Positions 1-9,544 of a stretch of 64,000 nt of DNA are shown here, one piece after another. The notes under the pieces are model-generated. The model saw only the letters and a list, made by a program, of their open reading frames with translations. It made no database searches and was not told the DNA's origin. This DNA is from Rhizobium etli CFN 42 (GTDB lineage Bacteria > Pseudomonadota > Alphaproteobacteria > Rhizobiales > Rhizobiaceae), in contig NC_007761.1 in the NCBI RefSeq assembly GCF_000092045.1, forward strand, positions 2,483,001 through 2,547,000, written 5' to 3'. A program made the position numbers and the translations under genes. Within the stretch, counting starts at the first letter, position 1. Every line of letters begins with the position of its first letter.

Positions 1-36
1 TCACTCCGGGTTTTTGTCACCCGTTTCGGCCTGTCC

Positions 37-1410
37 TCAGCCGTTGGCGACCATGCGCTTCTCGTCGCGGCCGCCCTTCATGCGCTCGGCAAGCAGGAAG
101 GCGAGCTCGAGCGCCTGGTCGGAGTTGAGGCGCGGATCGCAGTGCGTGTGGTAGCGGTCCTGCAGGTCGTCGGCGGTGACGGCGCGGGCGCCGCCGGTAC
201 ATTCCGTCACGTCCTTGCCGGTCATTTCGACATGGATGCCGCCGGGATGCGTGCCTTCCGCGCGGTGGATCTGGAAGAAGCTTTCGACTTCCGACAGAAT
301 CCGTTCGAAGGGACGGGTCTTGTAGTTGTTGAGCGTGATCGTGTTGCCGTGCATGGGATCGCAGGACCAGACGACCTTGCGGCCTTCACGCTCGACAGCG
401 CGAATGAGACGCGGCAGATTTTCGGCGACTTTTTCGTGGCCGAAGCGGCAGATCAGAGTCAGGCGCCCGGCTTCATTCCCCGGATTCAGAATGTCGATCA
501 GCTGCAGCAAATCGTCGGCCTGCAGCGATGGGCCGCATTTCAGGCCGATCGGGTTCTTGATGCCGCGGCAATATTCGACATGCGCATGGTCGGCCTGGCG
601 CGTGCGGTCGCCGATCCAGATCATGTGGCCTGACGTGGCATACCAGTCGCCGGAGGTGGAATCGATGCGTGTCAGTGCCTCCTCGTAGCCGAGCAGCAGC
701 GCTTCATGGCTGGTGAAGAAATCGGTCTCGCGCAGGCTCGGATGGTTTTCCGAGGTGATGCCGATCGCCTTCATGAAATCCATGGTTTCGCTGATGCGGT
801 CGGCAAGCTTGCGGTAACGCTCGCCTTGAGGGCTGTCCTTGACGAAACCGAGCATCCACTGATGCACGTTTTCGAGATTAGCGTAGCCGCCCATCGCAAA
901 GGCGCGCAGAAGGTTCAGCGTCGCGGCCGACTGGCGATAGGCCATGGCTTGGCGTTCCGGGTTCGGAATGCGCGACTCCTCAGTGAATTCGATGCCGTTG
1001 ATGATGTCACCGCGATAGGCGGGCAGCGTCACGTCGCCCTGCTTCTCGACGTTGGATGAGCGCGGCTTGGCGAACTGGCCGGCGATGCGGCCGACCTTGA
1101 CGACCGGAAGCTGCGCGCCGAAGGTCAGCACCACAGCCATCTGCAGGAAGGCGCGGAAGAAATCGCGAATATTGTCGGCGCCGTGTTCGGCAAAGCTCTC
1201 GGCGCAGTCGCCGCCCTGCAGTAGGAAGCCGTTACCCTCGGCGACATTGGCGAGATGCTTCTTCAGGCGGCGCGCCTCGCCTGCGAAGACGAGCGGCGGA
1301 TAGCTGGCGAGCGTGGCCTCCGTTGCCGCCAAAGCAGCTGCATCGGGATATTCGGGAACCTGCAGGATCGGTTTCTGCCGCCAGCTGCTCGGGGTCCAGT
1401 TCTCTGCCAT
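37..1410 (-). CDS. aroG: Class II 3-deoxy-D-arabino-heptulosonate-7-phosphate synthase
   Basis: The enzyme condenses phosphoenolpyruvate and erythrose-4-phosphate, the first step of the shikimate pathway, in the cytoplasm. The 457-residue protein has the class II (plant/actinobacterial-like) signatures: GGDCAESF near residue 67 with the metal-ligand cysteine at about 69, LKCGPS near 300, CDPMHGNT near 345, and GGIHVEMTG followed by VTECTGG. An in-frame ATG exists at 1434, but the ATG at 1410 has GAGG about 8 nt upstream and gives the usual [10 protein letters not shown] start, so I chose it. It stands alone, convergent with whatever lies left of the window. The symbol used for this gene varies (aroF/aroG) between rhizobial genomes; the class assignment is secure. 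Confidence 0.93.
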   Translation of the reverse strand: MAENWTPSSWRQKPILQVPEYPDAAALAATEATLASYPPLVFAGEARRLKKHLANVAEGNGFLLQGGDCAESFAEHGADNIRDFFRAFLQMAVVLTFGAQLPVVKVGRIAGQFAKPRSSNVEKQGDVTLPAYRGDIINGIEFTEESRIPNPERQAMAYRQSAATLNLLRAFAMGGYANLENVHQWMLGFVKDSPQGERYRKLADRISETMDFMKAIGITSENHPSLRETDFFTSHEALLLGYEEALTRIDSTSGDWYATSGHMIWIGDRTRQADHAHVEYCRGIKNPIGLKCGPSLQADDLLQLIDILNPGNEAGRLTLICRFGHEKVAENLPRLIRAVEREGRKVVWSCDPMHGNTITLNNYKTRPFERILSEVESFFQIHRAEGTHPGGIHVEMTGKDVTECTGGARAVTADDLQDRYHTHCDPRLNSDQALELAFLLAERMKGGRDEKRMVANG

Positions 1411-1598
1411 TTCACTAACCTCACTCACATCCATTCCTCGGATGCCCTGTCTTAATATCCGGCGGCTTATAGACCTTTAGATCAAGCTTGCAAAGGCCAA
1501 TCACCGGAAGCTTTAAACCAGCATATACCATGTCGATTTCCCCATATTTCAGACTTTGCATGTAGAAACTGACGGAGTTTCAACATCGGGGACATGTC

Positions 1599-2882
1599 AT
1601 GGCGATCCTTCCGCCCGGCTTCATATCGAACCGATCGGGCAATTTCGGCATCATGACGGCATTGCTGATGGTGCCGCTCATGGGTGCGGCCGGCATGGCG
1701 GTGGATGTGGCCCACGCACTGAGCCTGAGAACCCAGCTCTACGCCGCCGCCGATGCTGCGGCCGTCGGTTCGATCGCCGAAAAATCGGGCGCGGTCGCCG
1801 CCGCAATGACAATGAACGGCAACGGCACGGTCTCGCTTGGCAAGACCGACGCCCGCAACATCTTCATGTCTCAGACGTCGGGTGAGCTGACCGACATTCA
1901 TATCGATCTCGGCATCGACGTCACCAAGACCGCCAATAAGCTGAACTCGCAGGTTTCCTTCACCGCGACCGTGCCGACGACCTTCATGCGCATTTTTGGC
2001 CGGGATTCGATCATCATCTCCGGCACGGCGACAGCCGAATACCAGACTGCCGCCTTCATGGATTTCTACATCCTGCTCGACAACACGCCGTCCATGGGCG
2101 TCGGCGCGACCGCAAGCGACGTTTCGAAGCTGCAAGCCAAGACCGGCTGTGCTTTCGCCTGTCACCAGATGGACCAGAGCACCAACAACTACACCATAGC
2201 CAAGAGCCTCGGCGTCACCATGCGCATCGACGTGGTTCGCCAGGCTACCCAGGCGCTGACCGATACGGCCAAGGCCGAGCGCGTCAGCAGCGATCAGTTT
2301 CGGATGGGTGTCTACACTTTCGGCACCAAGGCCGAGGACGCGAAGCTGACGACGATTTCCGGCCTCACCTCCGACCTGACAAAGGTCAAGAATTATACCA
2401 ACGCGGTCGATCTGATGACAATTCCTTACCAGAATTACAACAGTGACCAGCTCACGAGCTTCGACAGCGCGATGACGCAGATCAACACGATCATAGACCC
2501 GGCGGGCGACGGAACCTCGAATATTAGTCCGGAAAAAATCCTGTTTTTCGTCGCCGACGGCGTCGGCGACAGCTACAAGCCCTCGACATGTACCAAGAAG
2601 ACGACCGGCGGTCGCTGCCAGGAGCCGATCGACACGACTTTCTGCAAGCCGCTGAAGGACCGCGGCGTTAAGATCGCCGTGCTCTATACGACTTACCTGC
2701 CGCTGCCCAGCAACAGCTGGTATAACACCTGGATCAAGCCCTTCCAGAACGAGATACCGACGAAAATGCAGGCCTGTGCCTCGCCCGGCCTTTATTTCGA
2801 AGTCACGCCGACCGACGGCATTGCCGATGCGATGAAGGCGCTTTTCCTCAAAGTCATCCGCGCGCCGCGCATCACCAGTTGA
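1599..2882 (+). CDS. TadE/TadG-like pilus-assembly protein with von Willebrand A-type region
   Basis: 427 residues. The N-terminus has a short cytoplasmic stretch ending in GNFGIM and then one hydrophobic segment (about residues 17-40), the typical TadE/TadG arrangement in which the rest of the protein lies in the periplasm. A vWA-like region begins near residue 155 with a MIDAS-like DNTPSMG motif (Asp about 161), where canonical DxSxS has Ser replaced by Thr. Several cysteines (CAFAC, and others near 330-345) suggest disulfides. TadG proteins accompany Flp/Tad pilus systems, yet no tad or cpa gene is near, so this is an orphan copy. A GGGGAC stretch lies just upstream of the ATG. The function as a pilin-like or surface protein is inferred. 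Confidence 0.8.
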   Translation: MAILPPGFISNRSGNFGIMTALLMVPLMGAAGMAVDVAHALSLRTQLYAAADAAAVGSIAEKSGAVAAAMTMNGNGTVSLGKTDARNIFMSQTSGELTDIHIDLGIDVTKTANKLNSQVSFTATVPTTFMRIFGRDSIIISGTATAEYQTAAFMDFYILLDNTPSMGVGATASDVSKLQAKTGCAFACHQMDQSTNNYTIAKSLGVTMRIDVVRQATQALTDTAKAERVSSDQFRMGVYTFGTKAEDAKLTTISGLTSDLTKVKNYTNAVDLMTIPYQNYNSDQLTSFDSAMTQINTIIDPAGDGTSNISPEKILFFVADGVGDSYKPSTCTKKTTGGRCQEPIDTTFCKPLKDRGVKIAVLYTTYLPLPSNSWYNTWIKPFQNEIPTKMQACASPGLYFEVTPTDGIADAMKALFLKVIRAPRITS

Positions 2883-2888
2883 CAGGGC

Positions 2889-4274
2889 TCAGAGGCGCTG
2901 CCCATCACGGATACGGTAGCTCGGCGCATACATGGTGACGAGCTCTTCGGCCGCGGTCGGGTGCAGCGCCATCGTCCGATCGAAATCGTCCTTGGTGCAG
3001 CCGGCCTTCAGCGTGACGCCGAGTAGCTGCGCCATCTCGCCGGCATCGTGCCCGAGGATATGAGCCCCCACCACCTTGCGGCTCGCAGATTCGACAATCA
3101 GTTTCATGATCATTCGCTCGGGCCGGCCGGAAAGCGTCGCTTTCAGCGGTCGGAACTGGGCGCGGTATACTTCGAGCTCACTGTACCGCTTGCCCGCCTC
3201 CTCTTCCGACAGGCCGACCGTGCCGATCTCGGGCTGTGAGAAGACGGCGGTGGGGATCAGTTCATGGTCCGGCCGGGTCGGATTGTTCTTGTACTCGGTC
3301 TCGATGAAGCACATCGCCTCGTGAATTGCCACCGGCGTCAGCTGCACCCGATTGGTGACATCCCCGAGGGCATAGATATTTTCGACATTGGTACGGGAAT
3401 AATCGTCGACGATGACGGCGCCGCGCTCGTCCATGGCGACGCCGGCTGCCTCAAGGCCGAGGCCTTCCGTATTCGGATCGCGCCCGAGCGCCAGCATGAC
3501 GACACCGGCCTGTAGCGTGCCATTGTTCAGCGTCTCCAGCACGAGCCCGTCCTCGGCGTTCGAAACCTGTTGCAGCGCGTCATGGCAGAGAATGCGGATG
3601 CCCTTGGCGACCATTGCCTCGTGCAGGCCCCGCCTCAGATCCTCGTCGAAGCGAGACAGGATTTCGGCGCCGCGATAGATCAGCGTTGTCGCCACGCCGA
3701 GGCCATGGAAGATATTGGCGAATTCGACGGCGATGTAACCGCCGCCTGCGATCACGATCGATTTTGGCAGTTCTTCGAGATGAAAGGCGTCGTTGGAGGA
3801 AATGCAAAGCTCGTGACCGGGAAGCGCGACATGCGGGTTCGGGCGTCCGCCGGTCGCGATCACGATCGTCTTGGCCGTCACCGTCTGCCCTGTTTTCACG
3901 AGCCGCACCGTATGGGCATCGACGAGCTCGGCGCGCGTTTCCAGGATCTCGGCATTGGCGCCGGCGAGCCCCTTCTTGTAGAGGCCTTCCAGTCGCGCGA
4001 TCTCCGCATCCTTGGCGGCCACCAGCTTCTTCCAGTCGAAGCTGCTTCGGCCGACCGTCCAGCCGAAACCCGCTGCATCCTCGAAATGCTCGTGGAACTG
4101 CGAAGCATAGACGAACAGCTTCTTCGGCACGCAACCGCGGATGACGCATGTCCCGCCATAGCGATATTCCTCGGCGATCGCCACCTTCTTGCCGAGCGAG
4201 GCAGCGACGCGCGCAGCGCGCACACCTCCGGAACCACCGCCGATGACGAAAAGGTCGTAGTCATAGGAAGACAT
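2889..4274 (-). CDS. gor: Glutathione-disulfide reductase
   Basis: An NADPH-dependent flavoprotein that reduces oxidised glutathione. The 461-residue protein has the FAD-binding GGGSGG at 12-17, the redox-active disulfide CVIRGC (Cys43, Cys48), a second Rossmann motif GGGYIAVEF for NADPH, and the C-terminal dimerisation domain ending in HPTAAEELVTM, which carries the catalytic His-Glu pair. CVIRGC resembles plant and cyanobacterial enzymes more than the E. coli CVNVGC. An upstream ATG at 4406 is open, but the ATG at 4274 is preceded by GGAG at 8 nt and gives the family N-terminus, so I start there. It converges on the TadG-like gene, with only 6 nt between the two stop codons. Confidence 0.95.
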   Translation of the reverse strand: MSSYDYDLFVIGGGSGGVRAARVAASLGKKVAIAEEYRYGGTCVIRGCVPKKLFVYASQFHEHFEDAAGFGWTVGRSSFDWKKLVAAKDAEIARLEGLYKKGLAGANAEILETRAELVDAHTVRLVKTGQTVTAKTIVIATGGRPNPHVALPGHELCISSNDAFHLEELPKSIVIAGGGYIAVEFANIFHGLGVATTLIYRGAEILSRFDEDLRRGLHEAMVAKGIRILCHDALQQVSNAEDGLVLETLNNGTLQAGVVMLALGRDPNTEGLGLEAAGVAMDERGAVIVDDYSRTNVENIYALGDVTNRVQLTPVAIHEAMCFIETEYKNNPTRPDHELIPTAVFSQPEIGTVGLSEEEAGKRYSELEVYRAQFRPLKATLSGRPERMIMKLIVESASRKVVGAHILGHDAGEMAQLLGVTLKAGCTKDDFDRTMALHPTAAEELVTMYAPSYRIRDGQRL

Positions 4275-4477
4275 GAGAAGCTCCGGAAGGGGAATCGCAG
4301 GAAGGACGTTCCTGATATAGGGGCGATCATCATGAAAACAAAAGCCCCGCTCCTGCGTCTTCCCGTGCTCCATAGCCGAATCTTGATCGGAAGTTGCTCC
4401 GGTCACCGTTTATGGTTGACCCCGTCGGCTGAGGCTGGCAGGCAATGCACGAAACTGAAAGGATGCCGGAGCAAAAG

Positions 4478-4696
4478 ATGGATCAAACTCTCTTCGCCAA
4501 CCTGTGCAGGGCCGGCAAGTTCAAGGAAGCTCTCAACCTTGCCATCCAGGGCCATGAGGGCGAGAAATTCACGCCAAGCCGATTTGCGATGGACAAGAAA
4601 ACAGGGCTGCCGATCTTCTACCGCGGCAACAAGCGCGTCGAGCCGGATGAGACTGGCGTATGGCAGCTGGCCAAGAGTTCGAAGGATTGGGGCTGA
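4478..4696 (+). CDS. Small conserved-looking hypothetical protein
   Basis: 72 residues, hydrophilic, with no signal peptide or membrane segment. I do not recognise a named domain. It reads MDQTLFANLCRAGKF, then a central KFTPSRFAMDKKTGLPIFYRG part and an acidic-to-basic C-terminus. The ATG at 4478 has CCGGAG 7 nt upstream, much better than the in-frame ATG at 4445. Codon use matches the neighbours. It is divergent from gor, and its 3' end faces acyP on the other strand. The phrase TGLPIFYRG suggests a compact folded protein; no function is proposed. Confidence 0.65.
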   Translation: MDQTLFANLCRAGKFKEALNLAIQGHEGEKFTPSRFAMDKKTGLPIFYRGNKRVEPDETGVWQLAKSSKDWG

Positions 4697-4735
4697 TCGC
4701 CTGTGGCGTAATTCCTTCTCGAGGAGTTGCCGCTC

Positions 4736-5020
4736 TCAGCCGGTAATGCGGAAATCCCTCGGCATATTCTCGAGCTGAGCCACTTCCGTCTCGACACCTG
4801 AAACCGATGCCCCTGCAGGTCCGCGCCTCAAACGCTCGATCATTGCCGAAATCGCGCTATCCGCTCCAGCGATCAAGGCGGACACGGATCCGTCCGCTTC
4901 GTTGCGCACCCAACCCGTTACGCCGAGCCGCAGCGCCTCATCGCGTGTCCACATGCGAAAACCGACACCTTGGACCCTGCCTGATATCCGCACTCGCACC
5001 GCCTCGTTATGATCGGACAT
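4736..5020 (-). CDS. acyP: Acylphosphatase
   Basis: Hydrolyses carboxyl-phosphate bonds such as acetyl phosphate and 1,3-bisphosphoglycerate. At 94 residues it has the standard family length. The phosphate-binding loop GRVQGVGFR spans residues 14-22 with catalytic Arg22, and the second catalytic residue Asn40 lies in [17 protein letters not shown] precedes the ATG, supporting the start. It is a single-gene unit between a small protein gene and the terminator of the DUF2059/rpiA unit. Confidence 0.95.
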   Translation of the reverse strand: MSDHNEAVRVRISGRVQGVGFRMWTRDEALRLGVTGWVRNEADGSVSALIAGADSAISAMIERLRRGPAGASVSGVETEVAQLENMPRDFRITG

Positions 5021-5064
5021 ATCGCCTCACCAAAACCTCGCCGCCGTTGCCGGATAGATCATAA

Positions 5065-5093
5065 CAAAAAAGCCCGGACGATGCCGGGCTTTT
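5065..5093 (-). terminator. Rho-independent terminator of the rpiA-DUF2059 unit
   Basis: A perfect 7-bp stem (AGCCCGG / CCGGGCT, 5071-5077 and 5084-5090) with a 6-nt loop. Read on the minus strand it is followed by six T. It lies 22 nt past the DUF2059 stop codon. It also shows a short T run on the plus strand. Confidence 0.8.
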
Positions 5094-5114
5094 GCAAATC
5101 TGCGGAGGCAGCCC

Positions 5115-5690
5115 TTACTTCTGGGCAGCCGGGGCCGGCGCCGGAGCGGGTGCCGGAGCCACTGGGCTGTCGGTTGCCGGCGGTGGCGCCTTGATGACCT
5201 TGGACAGCTCGGCATTGCTCTGCTTTTCCAGGTCTCGCGAAATGCCCTGCGCCCAGATGTCGGCAGCCTTGGCCGTTTCGCGGGAGGCGACCGGACCATC
5301 GCGCAGCAGCTTCTTGCCGACGTCGGAATTATAGAAATCCGCAATCGCCTTCAGCTCGTCGACCGTGAAGGCCTTGGCATAGGTGAGCGCCGCCTCCTTT
5401 TCCAGATCTCCGCGCCGCGGCGCCAGCTTCAGCGCCTGCGCGTCGACCGTCGACGAGATAACGTCCTGGTAGTTCGGGGAATCCTGGATCAGGCCGGCTT
5501 TCAGGCGCTCGGCAAGGCCGGGCAGGATGTTGTCGAACTGGGCCGTAGCACCGATCGCGTCGATCGCCGCGCGCGCAGCTTTCAGCTGCTCTTCGGAAAC
5601 TTCCTGCGCCTTGACGGCGGGGCCGAAGGCAAGCCCGGAAAGAACAATCGTCGCAGCGGCAAAACGGCCAAGACCTGCAATGTTCATCAT
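5115..5690 (-). CDS. Exported DUF2059 family protein
   Basis: 191 residues beginning with a Sec-type signal peptide (hydrophobic core about 8-24, cleavage probably after VKAQ). It is followed by a helical DUF2059-like region that includes FTVDELKAIADFYNSDVGKKLL. The C-terminus is a short Pro/Ala repeat (APAPAPAPAP) that may span cell-wall space. DUF2059 proteins are periplasmic and lack a firm biochemical role. The gene starts 15 nt after the rpiA stop codon with AGGAG upstream of two adjacent ATGs (5690, 5687), so it is almost certainly co-transcribed with rpiA. Confidence 0.82.
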   Translation of the reverse strand: MMNIAGLGRFAAATIVLSGLAFGPAVKAQEVSEEQLKAARAAIDAIGATAQFDNILPGLAERLKAGLIQDSPNYQDVISSTVDAQALKLAPRRGDLEKEAALTYAKAFTVDELKAIADFYNSDVGKKLLRDGPVASRETAKAADIWAQGISRDLEKQSNAELSKVIKAPPPATDSPVAPAPAPAPAPAAQK

Positions 5691-5705
5691 GAGTGTATGC
5701 TCCTG

Positions 5706-6404
5706 TTATCTGTTCGCCTGCAGTGTGCGCGCACCCGCAGGACCGGCGATGATCGCAAGTGCCGCCATATTGATAAAGAGCCCGTGTTCAACGACGCCGG
5801 GTATGGAATTCAGCTCGCTCGAAAGCGCCTCTGCATCAGGAATGCGGCCAAAAGATGCATCGATGATGTGATGGCCGCCGTCCGTGGTAAACTCTCCGTC
5901 ACCGGACTGGCGCAGGTTGAGTTCGCCGGAAAGGCCGAGCCGGGCGGCAACCTTTTCGATGGCGATCCGCGTCGAGACGAGACCGAACGGATTGACCTCG
6001 ATCGGCAGCGCGAAGGCGCCGAGTGTTTCGACCAGCTTGCTCTCGTCGGCGATGACGATCATCCTCTGCGAAGCGGCGGCGACGATCTTTTCGCGCAGCA
6101 GCGCACCGCCGCCGCCCTTGATCAGCCTGAGCGCCGGATCGACCTCGTCGGCGCCGTCAACCGTCAGATCGAGTGCCGGCAGCTCGTCAAGCGACTTCAG
6201 CGGAACACCGAGCTCGACACAGAGCCGCGCCGTTCGTTCGGACGTCGGAACACCTTCGACCTGGAAGCCGCCCGCGACCTTCTCCGCCAGCAGGCGGACG
6301 AATTCCTCCGCTGTACTCCCAGTTCCGATGCCGAGACGCATCCCGCTTTCGACGTGGGCGAGCGCGGCCTCGGCGGCCTTGATCTTCATTTCGCGCGCAT
6401 CCAT
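5706..6404 (-). CDS. rpiA: Ribose-5-phosphate isomerase A
   Basis: Interconverts ribose-5-phosphate and ribulose-5-phosphate in the non-oxidative pentose phosphate pathway. The 232-residue protein has the phosphate loop GIGTGST at 25-31, the DGADEVDP segment near 84 and the [11 protein letters not shown] segment near 95-106, which hold the catalytic Asp, Glu and Lys of the family. The open frame extends to 6482, but the ATG at 6404 ([10 protein letters not shown]) fits the family length and has GGAG about 10 nt upstream. It forms an operon with the DUF2059 gene and is divergent from gph. Confidence 0.94.
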   Translation of the reverse strand: MDAREMKIKAAEAALAHVESGMRLGIGTGSTAEEFVRLLAEKVAGGFQVEGVPTSERTARLCVELGVPLKSLDELPALDLTVDGADEVDPALRLIKGGGGALLREKIVAAASQRMIVIADESKLVETLGAFALPIEVNPFGLVSTRIAIEKVAARLGLSGELNLRQSGDGEFTTDGGHHIIDASFGRIPDAEALSSELNSIPGVVEHGLFINMAALAIIAGPAGARTLQANR

Positions 6405-6650
6405 GCGCCGCCAGCTCCGAATTATTGCATTGGATGTGCTGTTTACACGGCTCGCCTGGCAAACGAAAGTCAAAATCATCACGGAAAATGAAAAGCCGAA
6501 ACAAACGCCTGCGGCTTCCCGGTAATCGTCAGACCGTTGCTTTCCGCCCCACGATCGCCTACCTCAGGAACGATATCATCATTCCCGGGAACGACGCGTC
6601 ACTCCATCGACGCCGCTCGCAAGACGCCCATCGCACCAAGAGGCAAATCC

Positions 6651-7355
6651 TTGACCCCTGCCCCCGCCCCGCTCGTCGTCTTCGATCTCGACGGCACCCT
6701 TCTCGACACCCATGCCGATCTCGTCGAAAGCCTGAACCATACGATCGCAGCCCTCGGCCTCGAACCGGTCAGTTATGACGACCTCACCCATCTCGTCGGC
6801 CAGGGGGCGCGGGTGATGATCGAGCGCGCCTGCCGGCTGCGCGGCCATTCCCTCGCGGAAGACGGCCTGCCGCTACTGGTGGAACGCTTCGTCGCCCATT
6901 ATGCAGGCAATATGCCCGGCCATACTGAACCCTACCCCGGTCTGGTCGCCGCGATGAACCGCCTGAAATCCACTGGCTACCGCCTCGCCGTCTGCACCAA
7001 CAAGATGGAGAGCCTCGCGGTCGGTCTGCTCGACAAGCTCGACCTTGTCAGCTATTTCGAAGCAATCACCGGCGGCGACACCTTCCAATACCGCAAACCC
7101 GACGCCCGCCACCTCACCGGCACCATCGAGCGCGCCAGCGGCGATATTTCCCGAACCGTGATGATCGGCGACAGCATCAACGATATCGCCGTGGCCAGAA
7201 ACGCCGCCGTACCATCGATCGCCGTTCCCTTCGGCTATTCGGATGTGCCGGTTTCAAGCCTCGATCCGGATGTCATCATCACCCATTATGATGAACTGAC
7301 GCCGGAACTGGTGGAAGGTTTGCTGAAGGGTTCTGCGGCCAAGGTTGCTGTCTGA
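6651..7355 (+). CDS. gph: HAD-family phosphoglycolate phosphatase
   Basis: Dephosphorylates 2-phosphoglycolate or a similar small phosphate ester. The 234-residue protein has HAD motif I FDLDGTL with nucleophile Asp12 and Asp14, motif II in VCTNK near 120, the Lys in YRKPDA and motif IV GDSINDI. The start is inferred to be the TTG at 6651: AAGAGG lies 8 nt upstream and the protein then begins just before motif I. The frame stays open to 6537 but the extension is low-complexity. Genomes of this group often pair gph with rpiA, here divergently. The enzyme could act on other phosphate esters. Confidence 0.88.
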   Translation: MTPAPAPLVVFDLDGTLLDTHADLVESLNHTIAALGLEPVSYDDLTHLVGQGARVMIERACRLRGHSLAEDGLPLLVERFVAHYAGNMPGHTEPYPGLVAAMNRLKSTGYRLAVCTNKMESLAVGLLDKLDLVSYFEAITGGDTFQYRKPDARHLTGTIERASGDISRTVMIGDSINDIAVARNAAVPSIAVPFGYSDVPVSSLDPDVIITHYDELTPELVEGLLKGSAAKVAV

Positions 7356-7390
7356 GGCGTGGCGATCAAGCCGATGCCTTTACGGTCGCT

Positions 7391-7560
7391 GCCCCCCATC
7401 CGCCTGCCGACACCTCCCCGCTGGGGTAGAAGGACGTTACCGCGAAGCCTCGCTCCCCAATCTAGGCTTTTTTCATATGGTTATAGCCCTGCCGCTTGCT
7501 CTCTCTTCCCACCGGGGAGAGAAGATGGCCCGTAGGGTCGGATCAGGGGGCCACACGGCC
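7391..7560. repeat. RIME-like palindromic intergenic mosaic element
   Basis: This stretch between gph and the L,D-transpeptidase gene has no plausible gene. Positions 7391-7457 (CATCCGCCTGCCG, then CTCCCCGCTGGGG, then TTACCGCG and GCCTCGCTCC) match, in inverted orientation, the segment at 32176-32238. A second module follows around 7490-7545, with a CTCTCTTCCC and GGGGAGAGAAGATGG palindrome. The family resembles the Rhizobium intergenic mosaic elements known from Sinorhizobium and Rhizobium genomes; assignment to a named class is from memory. Confidence 0.6.
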
Positions 7561-7589
7561 AGTACTCTCTGAGACACCACCACGCCAAA

Positions 7590-7622
7590 AACAAAACGGG
7601 CGGCCCAAGACCGCCCGCCCGT
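7590..7622 (-). terminator. Terminator of the L,D-transpeptidase gene
   Basis: The CGGGCGG / CCGCCCG stem (7598-7604... 7611-7617) closes a short loop. On the minus strand it is followed by TTTTGTTTTT. It starts about 20 nt after the stop codon of the minus-strand gene. Confidence 0.7.
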
Positions 7623-7642
7623 ATAACAATCAAATCCTATTA

Positions 7643-9544
7643 TCAGATCTGCGCCCCACGCGCCTTGGTCGTCGCATCGAAAGCCTTGTCGACATAGGCG
7701 TCGCGACCGTAGACATCGTCGAAATACTCCACCACGCCATCCTTGTTCGGCCAGGCGGTGAAATAGGAGACGTAGACCGGAATCTTCTGCGGCACCTTCA
7801 CCGCATGATTCTGGCCGCTCGCGATCTGCCTGGCGACATCGTCAGCCGTCGTGCCGAGCACCGCGGCTGCCATCGCGCGCGGATTGGCAAGGCGCACGCA
7901 GCCGTGGCTCAGTGCCCGCATGTCGCGTTTGAAGAAGCTCTTCGAGGGCGTATCGTGCATGTAGATCGCGTGGCTGTTCGGGAACAGGATCTTCAGTTCT
8001 CCGAGGGCGTTATCGCTGCTTGGCGGCTGGCGCACCGAAACATTCGCGGTCGAGCCGTACCAGTCGACGCTGGATGAGGCGACGGCATGGCCATTCACCT
8101 CAACCTCGTAACCAAGCTGATCGAGGTAATTGGGATCCGAGCGCAGCTTCGGCAGCATTTCGTTGATGATGATCGACTGCGGCACGCCCCAGAACGGGTT
8201 GAACTCCACCGTCTCGATCTCATCGTTGAAGAAATAGGTCTGGTTGTTCTTGCCGCCGACCACCACGCGCATCGACAGCTGTTCCTTACCGTCATTGTGG
8301 TAGTAGGCCATGTAGGCCGGCTGATTGATCATGACATAGCGGGAACCCAGATCTTCCGGCAGCCAGCGCACCTGTTCCATGGCAACGACGAGCTTGTCGA
8401 TCTTCGAGGTATTGGTGTCGCCGCCGGTCATGGCGCGCACCGTCGCCTGGCCGATGACGCCATCCGGCTTCAGGCCGTGCTCTTTCTGGAAGTCCTCGAC
8501 GAGCGAGACGATGTCGGGCGAATAGTCGCTGCTGCCCGCGTAGGCTGCAAACGTCGCCGCATGATCCGTCTTCAGCGTCTCGGACCCGTGCTTCTGCAGC
8601 GCCTTGACGATATTGGCGATCTCGGACGAGCTCTCGCCGGGTTTGAGCAGCCCTTGGAGCGAAATGACGATCTGCTCCTCATTGCTGTCGGCGGCGCGAA
8701 GCTTGGCAAGCTCCGCCTTCAGCGCCTCGAACTGCGGGCTATCGGGCGAACGGCTGGCGATATAGGCGCCGGCATTCGGGCTCATGCGCGCAAGCTTCAG
8801 CACCGGTGCCAGATTGACGACCTTGCGCTGGAAATCGTGATAGCCAGAAATCTTGTTCGGATCGATGCGGCCGCGGACCGTGTCCTGCACGAAGGCAAGC
8901 ACCTTGGCCGAAAGTTCCAGCTCGAACTGCGTCAGCGCTCGGTCGCGCGCGGCAGGATCGGGATTGGCCGGATCGACCGCCGGCGCCTGCACGGCGTAAT
9001 CGGCAGGGTCGAGGCCCACGGAAGCCGCATCGGCCAGCGCCGCCATTGCCGACTGGGCGCGCTCGTTGATCTGGTTGCCGTCGACCCAGACGAGCGGATT
9101 GCGGCTATCGCTGTAATAGGTTTCCAGCGCCTTGGCGACGTCGGCATTGGCGCGAACCTTGGCCTGCGCCAGGAAGCGGCGCTGCACCACCGGTTCGGAA
9201 TCGCTCCCAGGCGAAACCTCAGCAACCGCACCCGTGACGATGGGATCGGCGAACTTGCTGGTATCGACGAACTGCAGGGCTTCGGTCCTGTAGGTGTAAT
9301 AACGCGGACCGCTGACCTTCGGCAGCGGCGCCTCCGGGTCAAGCCCGCCAAGCGGTCCGCCTTCGCCGCCACGCGGCGCCACACGCCCGGGCGGCATCTG
9401 ATCCATGAAAATGGTGCTCTGGGTCCGCTGCCTGTCGCCGCGCAGCATATCCATCAGCGTATAGGCATGCGCGGGAGCGGCCATCATTGCCAGGCCGCAA
9501 GAAACTGCCAATGCGGATACCGCGCTTTTCAAAACGAACGTCAT
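7643..9544 (-). CDS. Periplasmic L,D-transpeptidase (YcbB/LdtD-like)
   Basis: Forms 3-3 peptidoglycan cross-links or attaches proteins to peptidoglycan. The 633-residue protein starts with a signal peptide (cleavage about AHA-Y28). A helical region precedes a peptidoglycan-binding segment (about 345-378, with DFQKEHGLKPDGVIG). The YkuD catalytic domain follows, with the SHGCVR motif and nucleophile Cys near 548 plus the upstream YMHDTP His. The layout (PG-binding domain ahead of a YkuD domain with an inserted cap) matches the YcbB class. L,D-transpeptidation is dominant in Rhizobiales, which lack FtsI-based polar elongation. The start at 9544 is preceded by GGGACTGGA. It is divergent from fumC across a 400-bp AT-rich gap. 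Confidence 0.9.
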   Translation of the reverse strand: MTFVLKSAVSALAVSCGLAMMAAPAHAYTLMDMLRGDRQRTQSTIFMDQMPPGRVAPRGGEGGPLGGLDPEAPLPKVSGPRYYTYRTEALQFVDTSKFADPIVTGAVAEVSPGSDSEPVVQRRFLAQAKVRANADVAKALETYYSDSRNPLVWVDGNQINERAQSAMAALADAASVGLDPADYAVQAPAVDPANPDPAARDRALTQFELELSAKVLAFVQDTVRGRIDPNKISGYHDFQRKVVNLAPVLKLARMSPNAGAYIASRSPDSPQFEALKAELAKLRAADSNEEQIVISLQGLLKPGESSSEIANIVKALQKHGSETLKTDHAATFAAYAGSSDYSPDIVSLVEDFQKEHGLKPDGVIGQATVRAMTGGDTNTSKIDKLVVAMEQVRWLPEDLGSRYVMINQPAYMAYYHNDGKEQLSMRVVVGGKNNQTYFFNDEIETVEFNPFWGVPQSIIINEMLPKLRSDPNYLDQLGYEVEVNGHAVASSSVDWYGSTANVSVRQPPSSDNALGELKILFPNSHAIYMHDTPSKSFFKRDMRALSHGCVRLANPRAMAAAVLGTTADDVARQIASGQNHAVKVPQKIPVYVSYFTAWPNKDGVVEYFDDVYGRDAYVDKAFDATTKARGAQI

